The notes below the pieces were generated by a model. The model did no database searches and was not told the origin of the DNA. It saw nothing but the letters and a program-made list of their open reading frames with translations. From contig NC_079883.1 of assembly GCF_029227915.1 (NCBI RefSeq), positions 8,556,001 to 8,620,000 on the forward strand: a stretch of 64,000 nt of DNA. The letters are read 5' to 3'. The translations under genes and the position numbers were made by a program. Positions 22,450 to 36,779 of this stretch are shown here, in pieces (positions within the stretch are counted from its first letter, which is position 1; each line of letters starts with the position of its first letter). The stretch comes from Hydractinia symbiolongicarpus (Eukaryota > Cnidaria > Hydrozoa > Anthoathecata > Hydractiniidae).

Positions 22450-22771
22450 CACTGTCGCATTTCGGCTGCATGGTCTACTGTGTAACGCGCGCGCACGTTC
22501 TGGCGTAATGCGTTGATAAACGGAATGTACGCAGTCATATTGGAAAGTAATATCACGCACTTAGTATCGTCGCCTTTGTTAGCATTCATGTAAGTTACCA
22601 TCCACTCGCTACAGTCGCTCTCCATCCTACGGCTAAATCAACAGCCGTGATTTTTACTATGTCGCCGTCCATCCGTACGCGGTGACAGTTGTAAGCTTTA
22701 CAGTAACGTGACATGCTCCACAAGCAGTTACGGTGTGTGGACGATGCCTATCATGGCAACGCTTGTTCTTT

Positions 22772-23006
22772 ATCGCTTCTCGGCCTAATGGCTAAGATCA
22801 AGTGTAGTATCTGTTCTTATCAGTTTAATATCTGGTAGGCCATTCTCTGAATGGTCAGTATATTAATCTGATTTTTGGCCTTGGGTCATGGAGGTGGATT
22901 CATTCACGCCGTGACCACGGGTTGCCTTGGTGTTCATGGAGGTGGATTCATTCACGCCGTGACCACGGGTTGCCTTGGTGTTGCACTATTACCGATGGCG
23001 GCCCAC
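22772..23006 (+). ncRNA. U2 snRNA with 48-bp internal tandem duplication (R4)
   Basis: 235 instead of 187 nt. Bases 22887..22934 are repeated exactly as 22935..22982, i.e. U2 positions of about 116-163 in the 3' stem III/IV region. The 5' half, branch-recognition element and Sm site are intact. The RNA would have a second copy of the 3' stem region; function is doubtful. The duplication lies in the interval where the array changes from type B to type A. Confidence 0.93.
22887..22982 (+). repeat. 48-bp direct tandem duplication within U2
   Basis: Two exact copies, each beginning CATGGAGGTGG and ending CCTTGGTGTT. It is the only such duplication among eleven U2 genes in the window. Confidence 0.97.
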
Positions 23007-23196
23007 ATAAGCAATAAAAGAATAATAGCAGTCCTCTTTCCGACGGCACTCTGCATAGTCTACGGCGGGAACAAAACGCGTACACTGGGGGAGAATACAG
23101 CCTATGCCCCGCGACACGGCAGTTTATAACACACTCAAGCCACAAGCATTAACAAACTTTGAAGGGTACCCTCATGCTACGGTGCAGTTCCAACTC

Positions 23197-23361
23197 ATAC
23201 TTACCTGACGGGGAAGTAAAGACTGATCAATGAGGGTTTTCTTCCAGAGTGAGGCTCTTGCATTGCACTACGCTTGGGCTGACCTCTGCGATTACTGCAA
23301 ACGTCAGTAACTCGACCGTACAATTTCTGGTAGTGGGGGCCTGCGTCCGCGCTCGCCCCCT
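23197..23361 (+). ncRNA. U1 snRNA (R4)
   Basis: Full-length copy, matching the reference. Lies inside the subtype switch interval. Confidence 0.96.
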
Positions 23362-23689
23362 CCTTAAGTCAAAATGAATGAGCTTAGAAAAGTTGCGCGG
23401 CCAAATGTCGGTGGTGACTTAAACGCTAAGGTAAAACCTCGCTTGGCTGTTACGAAACGTGATTGCGATATAAGTCCTCGGAAGGCGGCGGAATTTTATT
23501 TTATTTGCCATTCCGTCAGGGTTATTGGATGATCGGCAATAGATCGAGTTTGTATGCATTTGAAAGCTCTTTTTTCTCGTACTATCACCTGAAAATGTCG
23601 TAGGAAAATGTCATAGGAAACACTTTCAACAACCGCCACGTTCCTTAATTGTTATAACAAGAAATATATCACAGCAAATGAAAATGAAA

Positions 23690-23808
23690 AGCCTACGACA
23701 CCGGGAGTTCCCAGGCGGTCCCCCATCCAAGTACTATCCCGGCCCGACGATGCTTAACTTCCGTGATCAGACGAGAACGGGTGTGTTCATCGTGGTATGG
23801 CCGTAGAC
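23690..23808 (-). rRNA. 5S rRNA (R4)
   Basis: Gene equals the reference; the 3' flank is already the short type A form, and AGGTGCAAAT upstream is type A. Confidence 0.97.
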
Positions 23809-24005
23809 ATTAGTAGGTGCAAATACGTGCAATTTATTTTGACGTTGTGATCAAATTTTTTTATTTAATTTCTTTGAGTTACTTAGGACAAGGCGTATGC
23901 ATGGATTATCTATTAGACTTTAAGGTTATAGTTTTGTGAAAAAAACAATGTTTTTTTAAAGATGTGTGGCTATAAAAATAGCCGTTGTTTTCTGAGTGTA
24001 GCGGT

Positions 24006-24386
24006 TTACTTCTTCTGTCCTTTGTCGTTCTTCTTTGGGAGTAAGACAGCTTGAATGTTTGGCAAAACACCACCAGCTGCAATGGTTACACCGCTCAAAA
24101 GTTTGTTTAATTCTTCATCATTACGAACAGCCAATTGTAAATGTCTTGGAATAATCCTAGCTTTTTTGTTGTCTCTTGCTGCGTTACCAGCCAACTCCAA
24201 TATCTCAGCAGATAAATATTCCAAGACGGCTGCTAAGTAAACTGGTGCTCCAGATCCAATTCGGTTAGCATAGTGCCCTCTACGAAGGAATCTATGCACT
24301 CTACCGACTGGAAATTGAAGTCCAGCTCTTGAGGATCTTGTCTTGGCTTTAGCCTTAGCTTTTCCACCTTTTCCACGTCCAGACAT
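24006..24386 (-). CDS. Histone H2A (R4)
   Basis: Protein identical to the reference. Stem-loop 23968..23983. Confidence 0.98.
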   Translation of the reverse strand: MSGRGKGGKAKAKAKTRSSRAGLQFPVGRVHRFLRRGHYANRIGSGAPVYLAAVLEYLSAEILELAGNAARDNKKARIIPRHLQLAVRNDEELNKLLSGVTIAAGGVLPNIQAVLLPKKNDKGQKK

Positions 24387-24670
24387 AACTGCGATTTGAT
24401 TTGTAAGTTAATACAAAAACGTACGAATATTTAACGTAAGTGTTAACGAAATAAACTTTACTCGTTTTTTCATCATAAAAATAGGATCGAAATCATGTTT
24501 TTTTAACCAATCATAATTAAGTATTAAACAAAAGATTTTTTTTTTAACCAATTAAATTGCGTATCGGCGTTTTCGGATCGAATTCGATCCGATTTTTTTA
24601 CTTATAAACAAAAAGTTTTGACTTGCAGTTTAATGCTTATTTACAAGTTAAGTAGCAAAAATTTTTAACC

Positions 24671-25075
24671 ATGTCTGACGCAGCAGCTAAAGGAGGAAAA
24701 CAGGCACCTAAAGTAGCCAAGAAAGGTGAAAAAAGAGCCGGCAAAAAAGGAGGAAAGATTGGTGGAACTGGTGAAAAGAAACGCAAGAGAAAGAGAAAGG
24801 AAAGTTATGCTATTTACATCTACAATGTTTTGAAACAAGTTCACCCAGATGTCGGAGTTTCAAGCAAAGCTATGAGCATCATGAACTCATTTGTCAACGA
24901 CATCTTTGAGCGCATTGCTTCCGAAGCTTCGCGTTTGGCTCTTCAAAACAAAAAGTCGACCATCTCTTCTCGTGAAATTCAAACCGCAGTACGTCTTCTC
25001 TTGCCTGGAGAACTTGCAAAACACGCAGTCAGTGAAGGAACAAAAGCCGTCACAAAATACACAAGCAGCAAGTAA
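24671..25075 (+). CDS. Histone H2B (R5)
   Basis: Protein identical to the reference. Stem-loop 25099..25114. First H2B followed by the four-GT type A spacer in this block. Confidence 0.98.
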   Translation: MSDAAAKGGKQAPKVAKKGEKRAGKKGGKIGGTGEKKRKRKRKESYAIYIYNVLKQVHPDVGVSSKAMSIMNSFVNDIFERIASEASRLALQNKKSTISSREIQTAVRLLLPGELAKHAVSEGTKAVTKYTSSK

Positions 25076-25535
25076 ACCAACGTCTACCAAACACAAACGG
25101 TCTTTTTTAAGACCACACATCTTTAAAAAAACATTTACTTGGCGTCACTACAAGTTAACCGAAGTTAATAAAACTTCTAAATAATGTGCTTAAGAACACT
25201 AGCCTACATTTAAAATACTTCCCCATGTGTGTGTGGATTAGCTTCACTTTTCATACGTATTATTAGCTGTACTTGCAGAAAAGACAAGTACATTGATCCA
25301 TGTTATTGCTTACATTTAACTTAACCCAGCTTTTCACGGAAACACTCCCAGGCAAATTAACCCTACAAAGTATTTCTAAATTTTTTTTGTGTCATATATG
25401 ACATAGTATCGTATAGCAATAAATGTAACTGTGACAAGACTTTACACATTGTGTAATTTGGAAGCGTGCACAAAGTAATGTTTTAAAAGATTTGTGGCTA
25501 TAAAAATAGCCGTTTTTGTTGAGCAATGACAACGC

Positions 25536-25892
<357 letters not shown>

Positions 25893-26370
25893 TTAACAGA
25901 ATTCAGACAGCTTTAAAAAGAGGCCATAAAATTACCTACTGCTCGTGGAAACACCCTAATTAACCAATAGAGTTGCGTCATTACAAAATGTTCCGAACAT
26001 TTTGTACATTTTTTTAAGTAAAACTGTAGTTTTTTTAAAAATTCGTGGTCTTAATGTTTCAGTAAGGCAATAAATTTGGCATCGTTGGAATTCGCCAAAC
26101 CTTCTGCTACTTACTAAAAAAAAAAAAAGTCAAAAGCTTTTGTGTATCAGAAGATACAGCCGTTTTCCCGTAGCCAAAAAACACAGATTTTATAAAAATG
26201 TTAAAGTAATGAGCGTAATGTCATTATGCAGCCAATCAGAAATTACTTTCTTAGCACCAATCAAATGGTTTGTTTTGAACCTTAGCTGTCAATCAATATG
26301 AGAAATAAAACTTTGGCGCGATAGTGCATTTTAGACCGTCTTGTGTATCCGTACTACATCGACTTCTTAA

Positions 26371-26784
<414 letters not shown>

Positions 26785-27145
26785 GCATCTTACCAAACAA
26801 AAAACGGCTATTTTTATAGCCACACATCCATAAAAAATATTACGGCTAGCTTTTTATATCAAACTTTGTCCTGCTTTCTGTTTAAATTTTATGCTACATA
26901 AAAATTTTATGCTACATAAAGTTTGACAATGTTAAAAATATGAAGGGCAAGAAAAGTAAAAGCAAGAAAATAAGAAATTTAAAAACGAAAATACTTAAAC
27001 TTAGGGAATCTAATCTTAAATTTACTCTTTTTTAACTGTTTAAGTGACTTAAACAAGTTTAACTTTGTACCAAGATAATGTTTTTTTGTAAATGTGTGGC
27101 TATAAAAATAGCCGTTTGTTAATGTAATAGCCAGATACACACAAA

Positions 27146-27697
27146 TTATTTTTTTGCGGTCTTCTTTGCTGCCTTTTTGGGAGTCTTTTTGACCTTCTTT
27201 GCTGCAGGTTTTTTAGCAACAGGCTTCTTTGTGGGTTTCTTAGCTGCTGGTTTCTTAGCCGAGGCTTTCTTTGTGGCAGGCTTCTTTGCTGCTTTCTTTG
27301 GCGTGCTCTTCTTTGCTGGCTTCTTTTTTGGTGTACTTTTCTTTGCAGTAGGCTTCTTTGCCGTTGGCTTTTTTGCTGCGGCCTTTTTCTTAGGTTTTTC
27401 TTTTTTTACCTGACCTAGCTTGAATGATCCAGAAGCACCAGTGCCTTTAGTTTGAATCAAATCGCCTGATGTTACTCCTCGTTTAAGAGCCATTTTCAGA
27501 TGATGATCTGAGTTTTCAGCAACTTTGTAATTTGCATGAATATATTTTGTAATAGCTTGGCGAGATGAACCACCGCGTTCCTTTAGGGTAGCGATAGCAG
27601 CCTTGATCATGTCCACATATTTAGGGTGATCAGCTGTCTTCTTTGCAGCAGGTTTCTTCTTGGGTGCGATTTTCTTTGGAGAAGCTGCTTCACTCAT
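27146..27697 (-). CDS. Linker histone H1 (R5)
   Basis: Intact, identical protein. Stem-loop 27098..27113. Confidence 0.97.
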   Translation of the reverse strand: MSEAASPKKIAPKKKPAAKKTADHPKYVDMIKAAIATLKERGGSSRQAITKYIHANYKVAENSDHHLKMALKRGVTSGDLIQTKGTGASGSFKLGQVKKEKPKKKAAAKKPTAKKPTAKKSTPKKKPAKKSTPKKAAKKPATKKASAKKPAAKKPTKKPVAKKPAAKKVKKTPKKAAKKTAKK

Positions 27698-27852
27698 TTT
27701 TAATGTTTTCTTACAACAATCCAACGATAAACGATGCTTGTTATCACAGTAGAAGTATACTAAACATTACCGTGTAAATGAGATATAATTTAAGACGGTG
27801 CGAAGTATGCGGACGTAAAAGTACCACTCCCGGGAATTGATTTGGCGCGAAA

Positions 27853-27987
27853 ACAGAAATGTGTGTTTCTGTACATCGTATAATGTCCGTTTTGGGTGCC
27901 GCGACTATGCGAAAGCATGTTAATTTTTATTTGTAGTACGACGCAATAGTCTGCAAGAGAAGCTGCTGGAGTTTGAGGTCTTCAGCA
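27853..27987 (+). other. Structured segment in H1-tRNA spacer
   Basis: In order: hairpin ACAGAAA-TGTGTG-TTTCTGT (27853..27872), GAAA-capped hairpin ATGC/GCAT (27907..27918), AATTTTTATTTG (27922..27933, Sm-like), and hairpin TGCTGGAG-TTTGAGGT-CTTCAGCA (27964..27987). Present in every unit, with a few A/B differences. I recognise no known RNA. Confidence 0.3.
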
Positions 27988-28276
27988 TTACATCTAGTCT
28001 GTTAATTTGGGCTTCTTCCGCGCTCGTGTTAGGATTTTCATAAAGCGTTCTTTGGTTTGCGTTGCGTATGTCGGCCTACATCATCGACACGGCCTGTTTC
28101 CGGCTATTAGGAGCAATTCATATATTGGGCACTGCGTTTCGACTTTTTTATTAGACCACAGTAAAAAAATTCACTCACAGAAGTCCCTTTCTTTCATGGC
28201 TACAAACACGAAGAATTCTGTCGTAAGTAAAACGAATGCGCAAGCCAAAATGACGATGGGGCGAAGTCATAAGCAT

Positions 28277-28349
28277 GGCCCTGTGGCCCAATGGATAAGG
28301 CATCTGACTACGAATCAGGGGATTCCAGGTTCGACTCCTGGCAGGGTCG
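28277..28349 (+). tRNA. tRNA-Arg(ACG) (R5)
   Basis: Equal to the reference, with G at position 1 pairing with C72. Confidence 0.97.
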
Positions 28350-28671
28350 CACTGTCGCATTTCGGCTGCATGGTCTACTGTGTAACGCGCGCGCACGTTC
28401 TGGCGTAATGCGTTGATAAACGGAATGTACGCAGACATATTGGAAAGTAATATCACGCACTTAGTATCGTCGCCTTTGTTAGCATTCATGTAAGTTACCA
28501 TCCACTCGCTACAGTCGCTCTCCATCCTACGGCTAAATCAACAGCCGTGATTTTTACTATGTCGCCGTCCATCCGTACGCGGTGACAGTTGTAAGCTTTA
28601 CAGTAACGTGACATGCTCCACAAGCAGTTACGGTGTGTGGACGATGCCTATCATGGCAACGCTTGTTCTTT

Positions 28672-28858
28672 ATCGCTTCTCGGCCTAATGGCTAAGATCA
28701 AGTGTAGTATCTGTTCTTATCAGTTTAATATCTGGTAGGCCATTCTCTGAATGGTCAGTATATTAATCTGATTTTTGGCCTTGGGTCATGGAGGTGGATT
28801 CATTCACGCCGTGACCACGGGTTGCCTTGGTGTTGCACTATTACCGATGGCGGCCCAC
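28672..28858 (+). ncRNA. U2 snRNA (R5)
   Basis: Normal 187-nt form; next unit after the duplicated copy. Confidence 0.96.
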
Positions 28859-29048
28859 ATAAGCAATAAAAGAATAATAGCAGTCCTCTTTCCGACGGCA
28901 CTCTGCATAGTCTACGGCGGGAACAAAACGCGTACACTGGGGGAGAATACAGCCTATGCCCCGCGACACGGCAGTTTATAACACACTCAAGCCACAAGCA
29001 TTAACAAACTTTGAAGGGTACCCTCATGCTACGGTGCAGTTCCAACTC

Positions 29049-29213
29049 ATACTTACCTGACGGGGAAGTAAAGACTGATCAATGAGGGTTTTCTTCCAGA
29101 GTGAGGCTCTTGCATTGCACTACGCTTGGGCTGACCTCTGCGATTACTGCAAACGTCAGTAACTCGACCGTACAATTTCTGGTAGTGGGGGCCTGCGTCC
29201 GCGCTCGCCCCCT
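29049..29213 (+). ncRNA. U1 snRNA (R5)
   Basis: 165-nt form, matches the reference. Confidence 0.96.
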
Positions 29214-29541
29214 CCTTAAGTCAAAATGAATGAGCTTAGAAAAGTTGCGCGGCCAAATGTCGGTGGTGACTTAAACGCTAAGGTAAAACCTCGCTTGGCT
29301 GTTACGAAACGTGATTGCGATATAAGTCCTCGGAAGGCGGCGGAATTTTATTTTATTTGCCATTCCGTCAGGGTTATTGGATGATCGGCAATAGATCGAG
29401 TTTGTATGCATTTGAAAGCTCTTTTTTCTCGTACTATCACCTGAAAATGTCGTAGGAAAATGTCATAGGAAACACTTTCAACAACCGCCACGTTCCTTAA
29501 TTGTTATAACAAGAAATATATCACAGCAAATGAAAATGAAA

Positions 29542-29660
29542 AGCCTACGACACCGGGAGTTCCCAGGCGGTCCCCCATCCAAGTACTATCCCGGCCCGAC
29601 GATGCTTAACTTCCGTGATCAGACGAGAACGGGTGTGTTCATCGTGGTATGGCCGTAGAC
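29542..29660 (-). rRNA. 5S rRNA (R5)
   Basis: Equal to the reference with the short type A 3' flank. Confidence 0.97.
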
Positions 29661-29857
29661 ATTAGTAGGTGCAAATACGTGCAATTTATTTTGACGTTGT
29701 GATCAAATTTTTTTATTTAATTTCTTTGAGTTACTTAGGACAAGGCGTATGCATGGATTATCTATTAGACTTTAAGGTTATAGTTTTGTGAAAAAAACAA
29801 TGTTTTTTTAAAGATGTGTGGCTATAAAAATAGCCGTTGTTTTCTGAGTGTAGCGGT

Positions 29858-30238
29858 TTACTTCTTCTGTCCTTTGTCGTTCTTCTTTGGGAGTAAGACA
29901 GCTTGAATGTTTGGCAAAACACCACCAGCTGCAATGGTTACACCGCTCAAAAGTTTGTTTAATTCTTCATCATTACGAACAGCCAATTGTAAATGTCTTG
30001 GAATAATCCTAGCTTTTTTGTTGTCTCTTGCTGCGTTACCAGCCAACTCCAATATCTCAGCAGATAAATATTCCAAGACGGCTGCTAAGTAAACTGGTGC
30101 TCCAGATCCAATTCGGTTAGCATAGTGCCCTCTACGAAGGAATCTATGCACTCTACCGACTGGAAATTGAAGTCCAGCTCTTGAGGATCTTGTCTTGGCT
30201 TTAGCCTTAGCTTTTCCACCTTTTCCACGTCCAGACAT
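29858..30238 (-). CDS. Histone H2A (R5)
   Basis: Protein identical to the reference. Stem-loop 29820..29835. Confidence 0.98.
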   Translation of the reverse strand: MSGRGKGGKAKAKAKTRSSRAGLQFPVGRVHRFLRRGHYANRIGSGAPVYLAAVLEYLSAEILELAGNAARDNKKARIIPRHLQLAVRNDEELNKLLSGVTIAAGGVLPNIQAVLLPKKNDKGQKK

Positions 30239-30522
30239 AACTGCGATTTGATTTGTAAGTTAATACAAAAACGTACGAATATTTAACGTAAGTGTTAACG
30301 AAATAAACTTTACTCGTTTTTTCATCATAAAAATAGGATCGAAATCATGTTTTTTTAACCAATCATAATTAAGTATTAAACAAAAGATTTTTTTTTTAAC
30401 CAATTAAATTGCGTATCGGCGTTTTCGGATCGAATTCGATCCGATTTTTTTACTTATAAACAAAAAGTTTTGACTTGCAGTTTAATGCTTATTTACAAGT
30501 TAAGTAGCAAAAATTTTTAACC

Positions 30523-30927
30523 ATGTCTGACGCAGCAGCTAAAGGAGGAAAACAGGCACCTAAAGTAGCCAAGAAAGGTGAAAAAAGAGCCGGCAAAAAA
30601 GGAGGAAAGATTGGTGGAACTGGTGAAAAGAAACGCAAGAGAAAGAGAAAGGAAAGTTATGCTATTTACATCTACAATGTTTTGAAACAAGTTCACCCAG
30701 ATGTCGGAGTTTCAAGCAAAGCTATGAGCATCATGAACTCATTTGTCAACGACATCTTTGAGCGCATTGCTTCCGAAGCTTCGCGTTTGGCTCTTCAAAA
30801 CAAAAAGTCGACCATCTCTTCTCGTGAAATTCAAACCGCAGTACGTCTTCTCTTGCCTGGAGAACTTGCAAAACACGCAGTCAGTGAAGGAACAAAAGCC
30901 GTCACAAAATACACAAGCAGCAAGTAA
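30523..30927 (+). CDS. Histone H2B (R6)
   Basis: Protein identical to the reference. Stem-loop 30951..30966. Confidence 0.98.
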   Translation: MSDAAAKGGKQAPKVAKKGEKRAGKKGGKIGGTGEKKRKRKRKESYAIYIYNVLKQVHPDVGVSSKAMSIMNSFVNDIFERIASEASRLALQNKKSTISSREIQTAVRLLLPGELAKHAVSEGTKAVTKYTSSK

Positions 30928-31387
30928 ACCAACGTCTACCAAACACAAACGGTCTTTTTTAAGACCACACATCTTTAAAAAAACATTTACTTGGCGTCAC
31001 TACAAGTTAACCGAAGTTAATAAAACTTCTAAATAATGTGCTTAAGAACACTAGCCTACATTTAAAATACTTCCCCATGTGTGTGTGGATTAGCTTCACT
31101 TTTCATACGTATTATTAGCTGTACTTGCAGAAAAGACAAGTACATTGATCCATGTTATTGCTTACATTTAACTTAACCCAGCTTTTCACGGAAACACTCC
31201 CAGGCAAATTAACCCTACAAAGTATTTCTAAATTTTTTTTGTGTCATATATGACATAGTATCGTATAGCAATAAATGTAACTGTGACAAGACTTTACACA
31301 TTGTGTAATTTGGAAGCGTGCACAAAGTAATGTTTTAAAAGATTTGTGGCTATAAAAATAGCCGTTTTTGTTGAGCAATGACAACGC

Positions 31388-31744
<357 letters not shown>

Positions 31745-32222
31745 TTAACAGAATTCAGACAGCTTTAAAAAGAGGCCATAAAATTACCTACTGCTCGTGG
31801 AAACACCCTAATTAACCAATAGAGTTGCGTCATTACAAAATGTTCCGAACATTTTGTACATTTTTTTAAGTAAAACTGTAGTTTTTTTAAAAATTCGTGG
31901 TCTTAATGTTTCAGTAAGGCAATAAATTTGGCATCGTTGGAATTCGCCAAACCTTCTGCTACTTACTAAAAAAAAAAAAAGTCAAAAGCTTTTGTGTATC
32001 AGAAGATACAGCCGTTTTCCCGTAGCCAAAAAACACAGATTTTATAAAAATGTTAAAGTAATGAGCGTAATGTCATTATGCAGCCAATCAGAAATTACTT
32101 TCTTAGCACCAATCAAATGGTTTGTTTTGAACCTTAGCTGTCAATCAATATGAGAAATAAAACTTTGGCGCGATAGTGCATTTTAGACCGTCTTGTGTAT
32201 CCGTACTACATCGACTTCTTAA

Positions 32223-32636
<414 letters not shown>

Positions 32637-32997
32637 GCATCTTACCAAACAAAAAACGGCTATTTTTATAGCCACACATCCATAAAAAATATTACGGCTA
32701 GCTTTTTATATCAAACTTTGTCCTGCTTTCTGTTTAAATTTTATGCTACATAAAAATTTTATGCTACATAAAGTTTGACAATGTTAAAAATATGAAGGGC
32801 AAGAAAAGTAAAAGCAAGAAAATAAGAAATTTAAAAACGAAAATACTTAAACTTAGGGAATCTAATCTTAAATTTACTCTTTTTTAACTGTTTAAGTGAC
32901 TTAAACAAGTTTAACTTTGTACCAAGATAATGTTTTTTTGTAAATGTGTGGCTATAAAAATAGCCGTTTGTTAATGTAATAGCCAGATACACACAAA

Positions 32998-33549
32998 TTA
33001 TTTTTTTGCGGTCTTCTTTGCTGCCTTTTTGGGAGTCTTTTTGACCTTCTTTGCTGCAGGTTTTTTAGCAACAGGCTTCTTTGTGGGTTTCTTAGCTGCT
33101 GGTTTCTTAGCCGAGGCTTTCTTTGTGGCAGGCTTCTTTGCTGCTTTCTTTGGCGTGCTCTTCTTTGCTGGCTTCTTTTTTGGTGTACTTTTCTTTGCAG
33201 TAGGCTTCTTTGCCGTTGGCTTTTTTGCTGCGGCCTTTTTCTTAGGTTTTTCTTTTTTTACCTGACCTAGCTTGAATGATCCAGAAGCACCAGTGCCTTT
33301 AGTTTGAATCAAATCGCCTGATGTTACTCCTCGTTTAAGAGCCATTTTCAGATGATGATCTGAGTTTTCAGCAACTTTGTAATTTGCATGAATATATTTT
33401 GTAATAGCTTGGCGAGATGAACCACCGCGTTCCTTTAGGGTAGCGATAGCAGCCTTGATCATGTCCACATATTTAGGGTGATCAGCTGTCTTCTTTGCAG
33501 CAGGTTTCTTCTTGGGTGCGATTTTCTTTGGAGAAGCTGCTTCACTCAT
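32998..33549 (-). CDS. Linker histone H1 (R6)
   Basis: Intact, identical protein. Stem-loop 32950..32965. Confidence 0.97.
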   Translation of the reverse strand: MSEAASPKKIAPKKKPAAKKTADHPKYVDMIKAAIATLKERGGSSRQAITKYIHANYKVAENSDHHLKMALKRGVTSGDLIQTKGTGASGSFKLGQVKKEKPKKKAAAKKPTAKKPTAKKSTPKKKPAKKSTPKKAAKKPATKKASAKKPAAKKPTKKPVAKKPAAKKVKKTPKKAAKKTAKK

Positions 33550-34128
33550 TTTTAATGTTTTCTTACAACAATCCAACGATAAACGATGCTTGTTATCACA
33601 GTAGAAGTATACTAAACATTACCGTGTAAATGAGATATAATTTAAGACGGTGCGAAGTATGCGGACGTAAAAGTACCACTCCCGGGAATTGATTTGGCGC
33701 GAAAACAGAAATGTGTGTTTCTGTACATCGTATAATGTCCGTTTTGGGTGCCGCGACTATGCGAAAGCATGTTAATTTTTATTTGTAGTACGACGCAATA
33801 GTCTGCAAGAGAAGCTGCTGGAGTTTGAGGTCTTCAGCATTACATCTAGTCTGTTAATTTGGGCTTCTTCCGCGCTCGTGTTAGGATTTTCATAAAGCGT
33901 TCTTTGGTTTGCGTTGCGTATGTCGGCCTACATCATCGACACGGCCTGTTTCCGGCTATTAGGAGCAATTCATATATTGGGCACTGCGTTTCGACTTTTT
34001 TATTAGACCACAGTAAAAAAATTCACTCACAGAAGTCCCTTTCTTTCATGGCTACAAACACGAAGAATTCTGTCGTAAGTAAAACGAATGCGCAAGCCAA
34101 AATGACGATGGGGCGAAGTCATAAGCAT

Positions 34129-34201
34129 GGCCCTGTGGCCCAATGGATAAGGCATCTGACTACGAATCAGGGGATTCCAGGTTCGACTCCTGGCAGGGTC
34201 G
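34129..34201 (+). tRNA. tRNA-Arg(ACG) (R6)
   Basis: Equal to the reference, G at position 1. Confidence 0.97.
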
Positions 34202-34523
34202 CACTGTCGCATTTCGGCTGCATGGTCTACTGTGTAACGCGCGCGCACGTTCTGGCGTAATGCGTTGATAAACGGAATGTACGCAGACATATTGGAAAGT
34301 AATATCACGCACTTAGTATCGTCGCCTTTGTTAGCATTCATGTAAGTTACCATCCACTCGCTACAGTCGCTCTCCATCCTACGGCTAAATCAACAGCCGT
34401 GATTTTTACTATGTCGCCGTCCATCCGTACGCGGTGACAGTTGTAAGCTTTACAGTAACGTGACATGCTCCACAAGCAGTTACGGTGTGTGGACGATGCC
34501 TATCATGGCAACGCTTGTTCTTT

Positions 34524-34710
34524 ATCGCTTCTCGGCCTAATGGCTAAGATCAAGTGTAGTATCTGTTCTTATCAGTTTAATATCTGGTAGGCCATTCTCT
34601 GAATGGTCAGTATATTAATCTGATTTTTGGCCTTGGGTCATGGAGGTGGATTCATTCACGCCGTGACCACGGGTTGCCTTGGTGTTGCACTATTACCGAT
34701 GGCGGCCCAC
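34524..34710 (+). ncRNA. U2 snRNA (R6)
   Basis: Normal 187-nt form. Confidence 0.96.
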
Positions 34711-34900
34711 ATAAGCAATAAAAGAATAATAGCAGTCCTCTTTCCGACGGCACTCTGCATAGTCTACGGCGGGAACAAAACGCGTACACTGGGGGAGAAT
34801 ACAGCCTATGCCCCGCGACACGGCAGTTTATAACACACTCAAGCCACAAGCATTAACAAACTTTGAAGGGTACCCTCATGCTACGGTGCAGTTCCAACTC

Positions 34901-35065
34901 ATACTTACCTGACGGGGAAGTAAAGACTGATCAATGAGGGTTTTCTTCCAGAGTGAGGCTCTTGCATTGCACTACGCTTGGGCTGACCTCTGCGATTACT
35001 GCAAACGTCAGTAACTCGACCGTACAATTTCTGGTAGTGGGGGCCTGCGTCCGCGCTCGCCCCCT
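34901..35065 (+). ncRNA. U1 snRNA (R6)
   Basis: 165-nt form, matches the reference. Confidence 0.96.
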
Positions 35066-35393
35066 CCTTAAGTCAAAATGAATGAGCTTAGAAAAGTTGC
35101 GCGGCCAAATGTCGGTGGTGACTTAAACGCTAAGGTAAAACCTCGCTTGGCTGTTACGAAACGTGATTGCGATATAAGTCCTCGGAAGGCGGCGGAATTT
35201 TATTTTATTTGCCATTCCGTCAGGGTTATTGGATGATCGGCAATAGATCGAGTTTGTATGCATTTGAAAGCTCTTTTTTCTCGTACTATCACCTGAAAAT
35301 GTCGTAGGAAAATGTCATAGGAAACACTTTCAACAACCGCCACGTTCCTTAATTGTTATAACAAGAAATATATCACAGCAAATGAAAATGAAA

Positions 35394-35512
35394 AGCCTAC
35401 GACACCGGGAGTTCCCAGGCGGTCCCCCATCCAAGTACTATCCCGGCCCGACGATGCTTAACTTCCGTGATCAGACGAGAACGGGTGTGTTCATCGTGGT
35501 ATGGCCGTAGAC
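35394..35512 (-). rRNA. 5S rRNA (R6)
   Basis: Equal to the reference, short 3' flank. Confidence 0.97.
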
Positions 35513-35709
35513 ATTAGTAGGTGCAAATACGTGCAATTTATTTTGACGTTGTGATCAAATTTTTTTATTTAATTTCTTTGAGTTACTTAGGACAAGGCGT
35601 ATGCATGGATTATCTATTAGACTTTAAGGTTATAGTTTTGTGAAAAAAACAATGTTTTTTTAAAGATGTGTGGCTATAAAAATAGCCGTTGTTTTCTGAG
35701 TGTAGCGGT

Positions 35710-36090
35710 TTACTTCTTCTGTCCTTTGTCGTTCTTCTTTGGGAGTAAGACAGCTTGAATGTTTGGCAAAACACCACCAGCTGCAATGGTTACACCGCTC
35801 AAAAGTTTGTTTAATTCTTCATCATTACGAACAGCCAATTGTAAATGTCTTGGAATAATCCTAGCTTTTTTGTTGTCTCTTGCTGCGTTACCAGCCAACT
35901 CCAATATCTCAGCAGATAAATATTCCAAGACGGCTGCTAAGTAAACTGGTGCTCCAGATCCAATTCGGTTAGCATAGTGCCCTCTACGAAGGAATCTATG
36001 CACTCTACCGACTGGAAATTGAAGTCCAGCTCTTGAGGATCTTGTCTTGGCTTTAGCCTTAGCTTTTCCACCTTTTCCACGTCCAGACAT
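35710..36090 (-). CDS. Histone H2A (R6)
   Basis: Protein identical to the reference. Stem-loop 35672..35687. Confidence 0.98.
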   Translation of the reverse strand: MSGRGKGGKAKAKAKTRSSRAGLQFPVGRVHRFLRRGHYANRIGSGAPVYLAAVLEYLSAEILELAGNAARDNKKARIIPRHLQLAVRNDEELNKLLSGVTIAAGGVLPNIQAVLLPKKNDKGQKK

Positions 36091-36374
36091 AACTGCGATT
36101 TGATTTGTAAGTTAATACAAAAACGTACGAATATTTAACGTAAGTGTTAACGAAATAAACTTTACTCGTTTTTTCATCATAAAAATAGGATCGAAATCAT
36201 GTTTTTTTAACCAATCATAATTAAGTATTAAACAAAAGATTTTTTTTTTAACCAATTAAATTGCGTATCGGCGTTTTCGGATCGAATTCGATCCGATTTT
36301 TTTACTTATAAACAAAAAGTTTTGACTTGCAGTTTAATGCTTATTTACAAGTTAAGTAGCAAAAATTTTTAACC

Positions 36375-36779
36375 ATGTCTGACGCAGCAGCTAAAGGAGG
36401 AAAACAGGCACCTAAAGTAGCCAAGAAAGGTGAAAAAAGAGCCGGCAAAAAAGGAGGAAAGATTGGTGGAACTGGTGAAAAGAAACGCAAGAGAAAGAGA
36501 AAGGAAAGTTATGCTATTTACATCTACAATGTTTTGAAACAAGTTCACCCAGATGTCGGAGTTTCAAGCAAAGCTATGAGCATCATGAACTCATTTGTCA
36601 ACGACATCTTTGAGCGCATTGCTTCCGAAGCTTCGCGTTTGGCTCTTCAAAACAAAAAGTCGACCATCTCTTCTCGTGAAATTCAAACCGCAGTACGTCT
36701 TCTCTTGCCTGGAGAACTTGCAAAACACGCAGTCAGTGAAGGAACAAAAGCCGTCACAAAATACACAAGCAGCAAGTAA
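36375..36779 (+). CDS. Histone H2B (R7)
   Basis: Protein identical to the reference. Stem-loop 36803..36818. Confidence 0.98.
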   Translation: MSDAAAKGGKQAPKVAKKGEKRAGKKGGKIGGTGEKKRKRKRKESYAIYIYNVLKQVHPDVGVSSKAMSIMNSFVNDIFERIASEASRLALQNKKSTISSREIQTAVRLLLPGELAKHAVSEGTKAVTKYTSSK

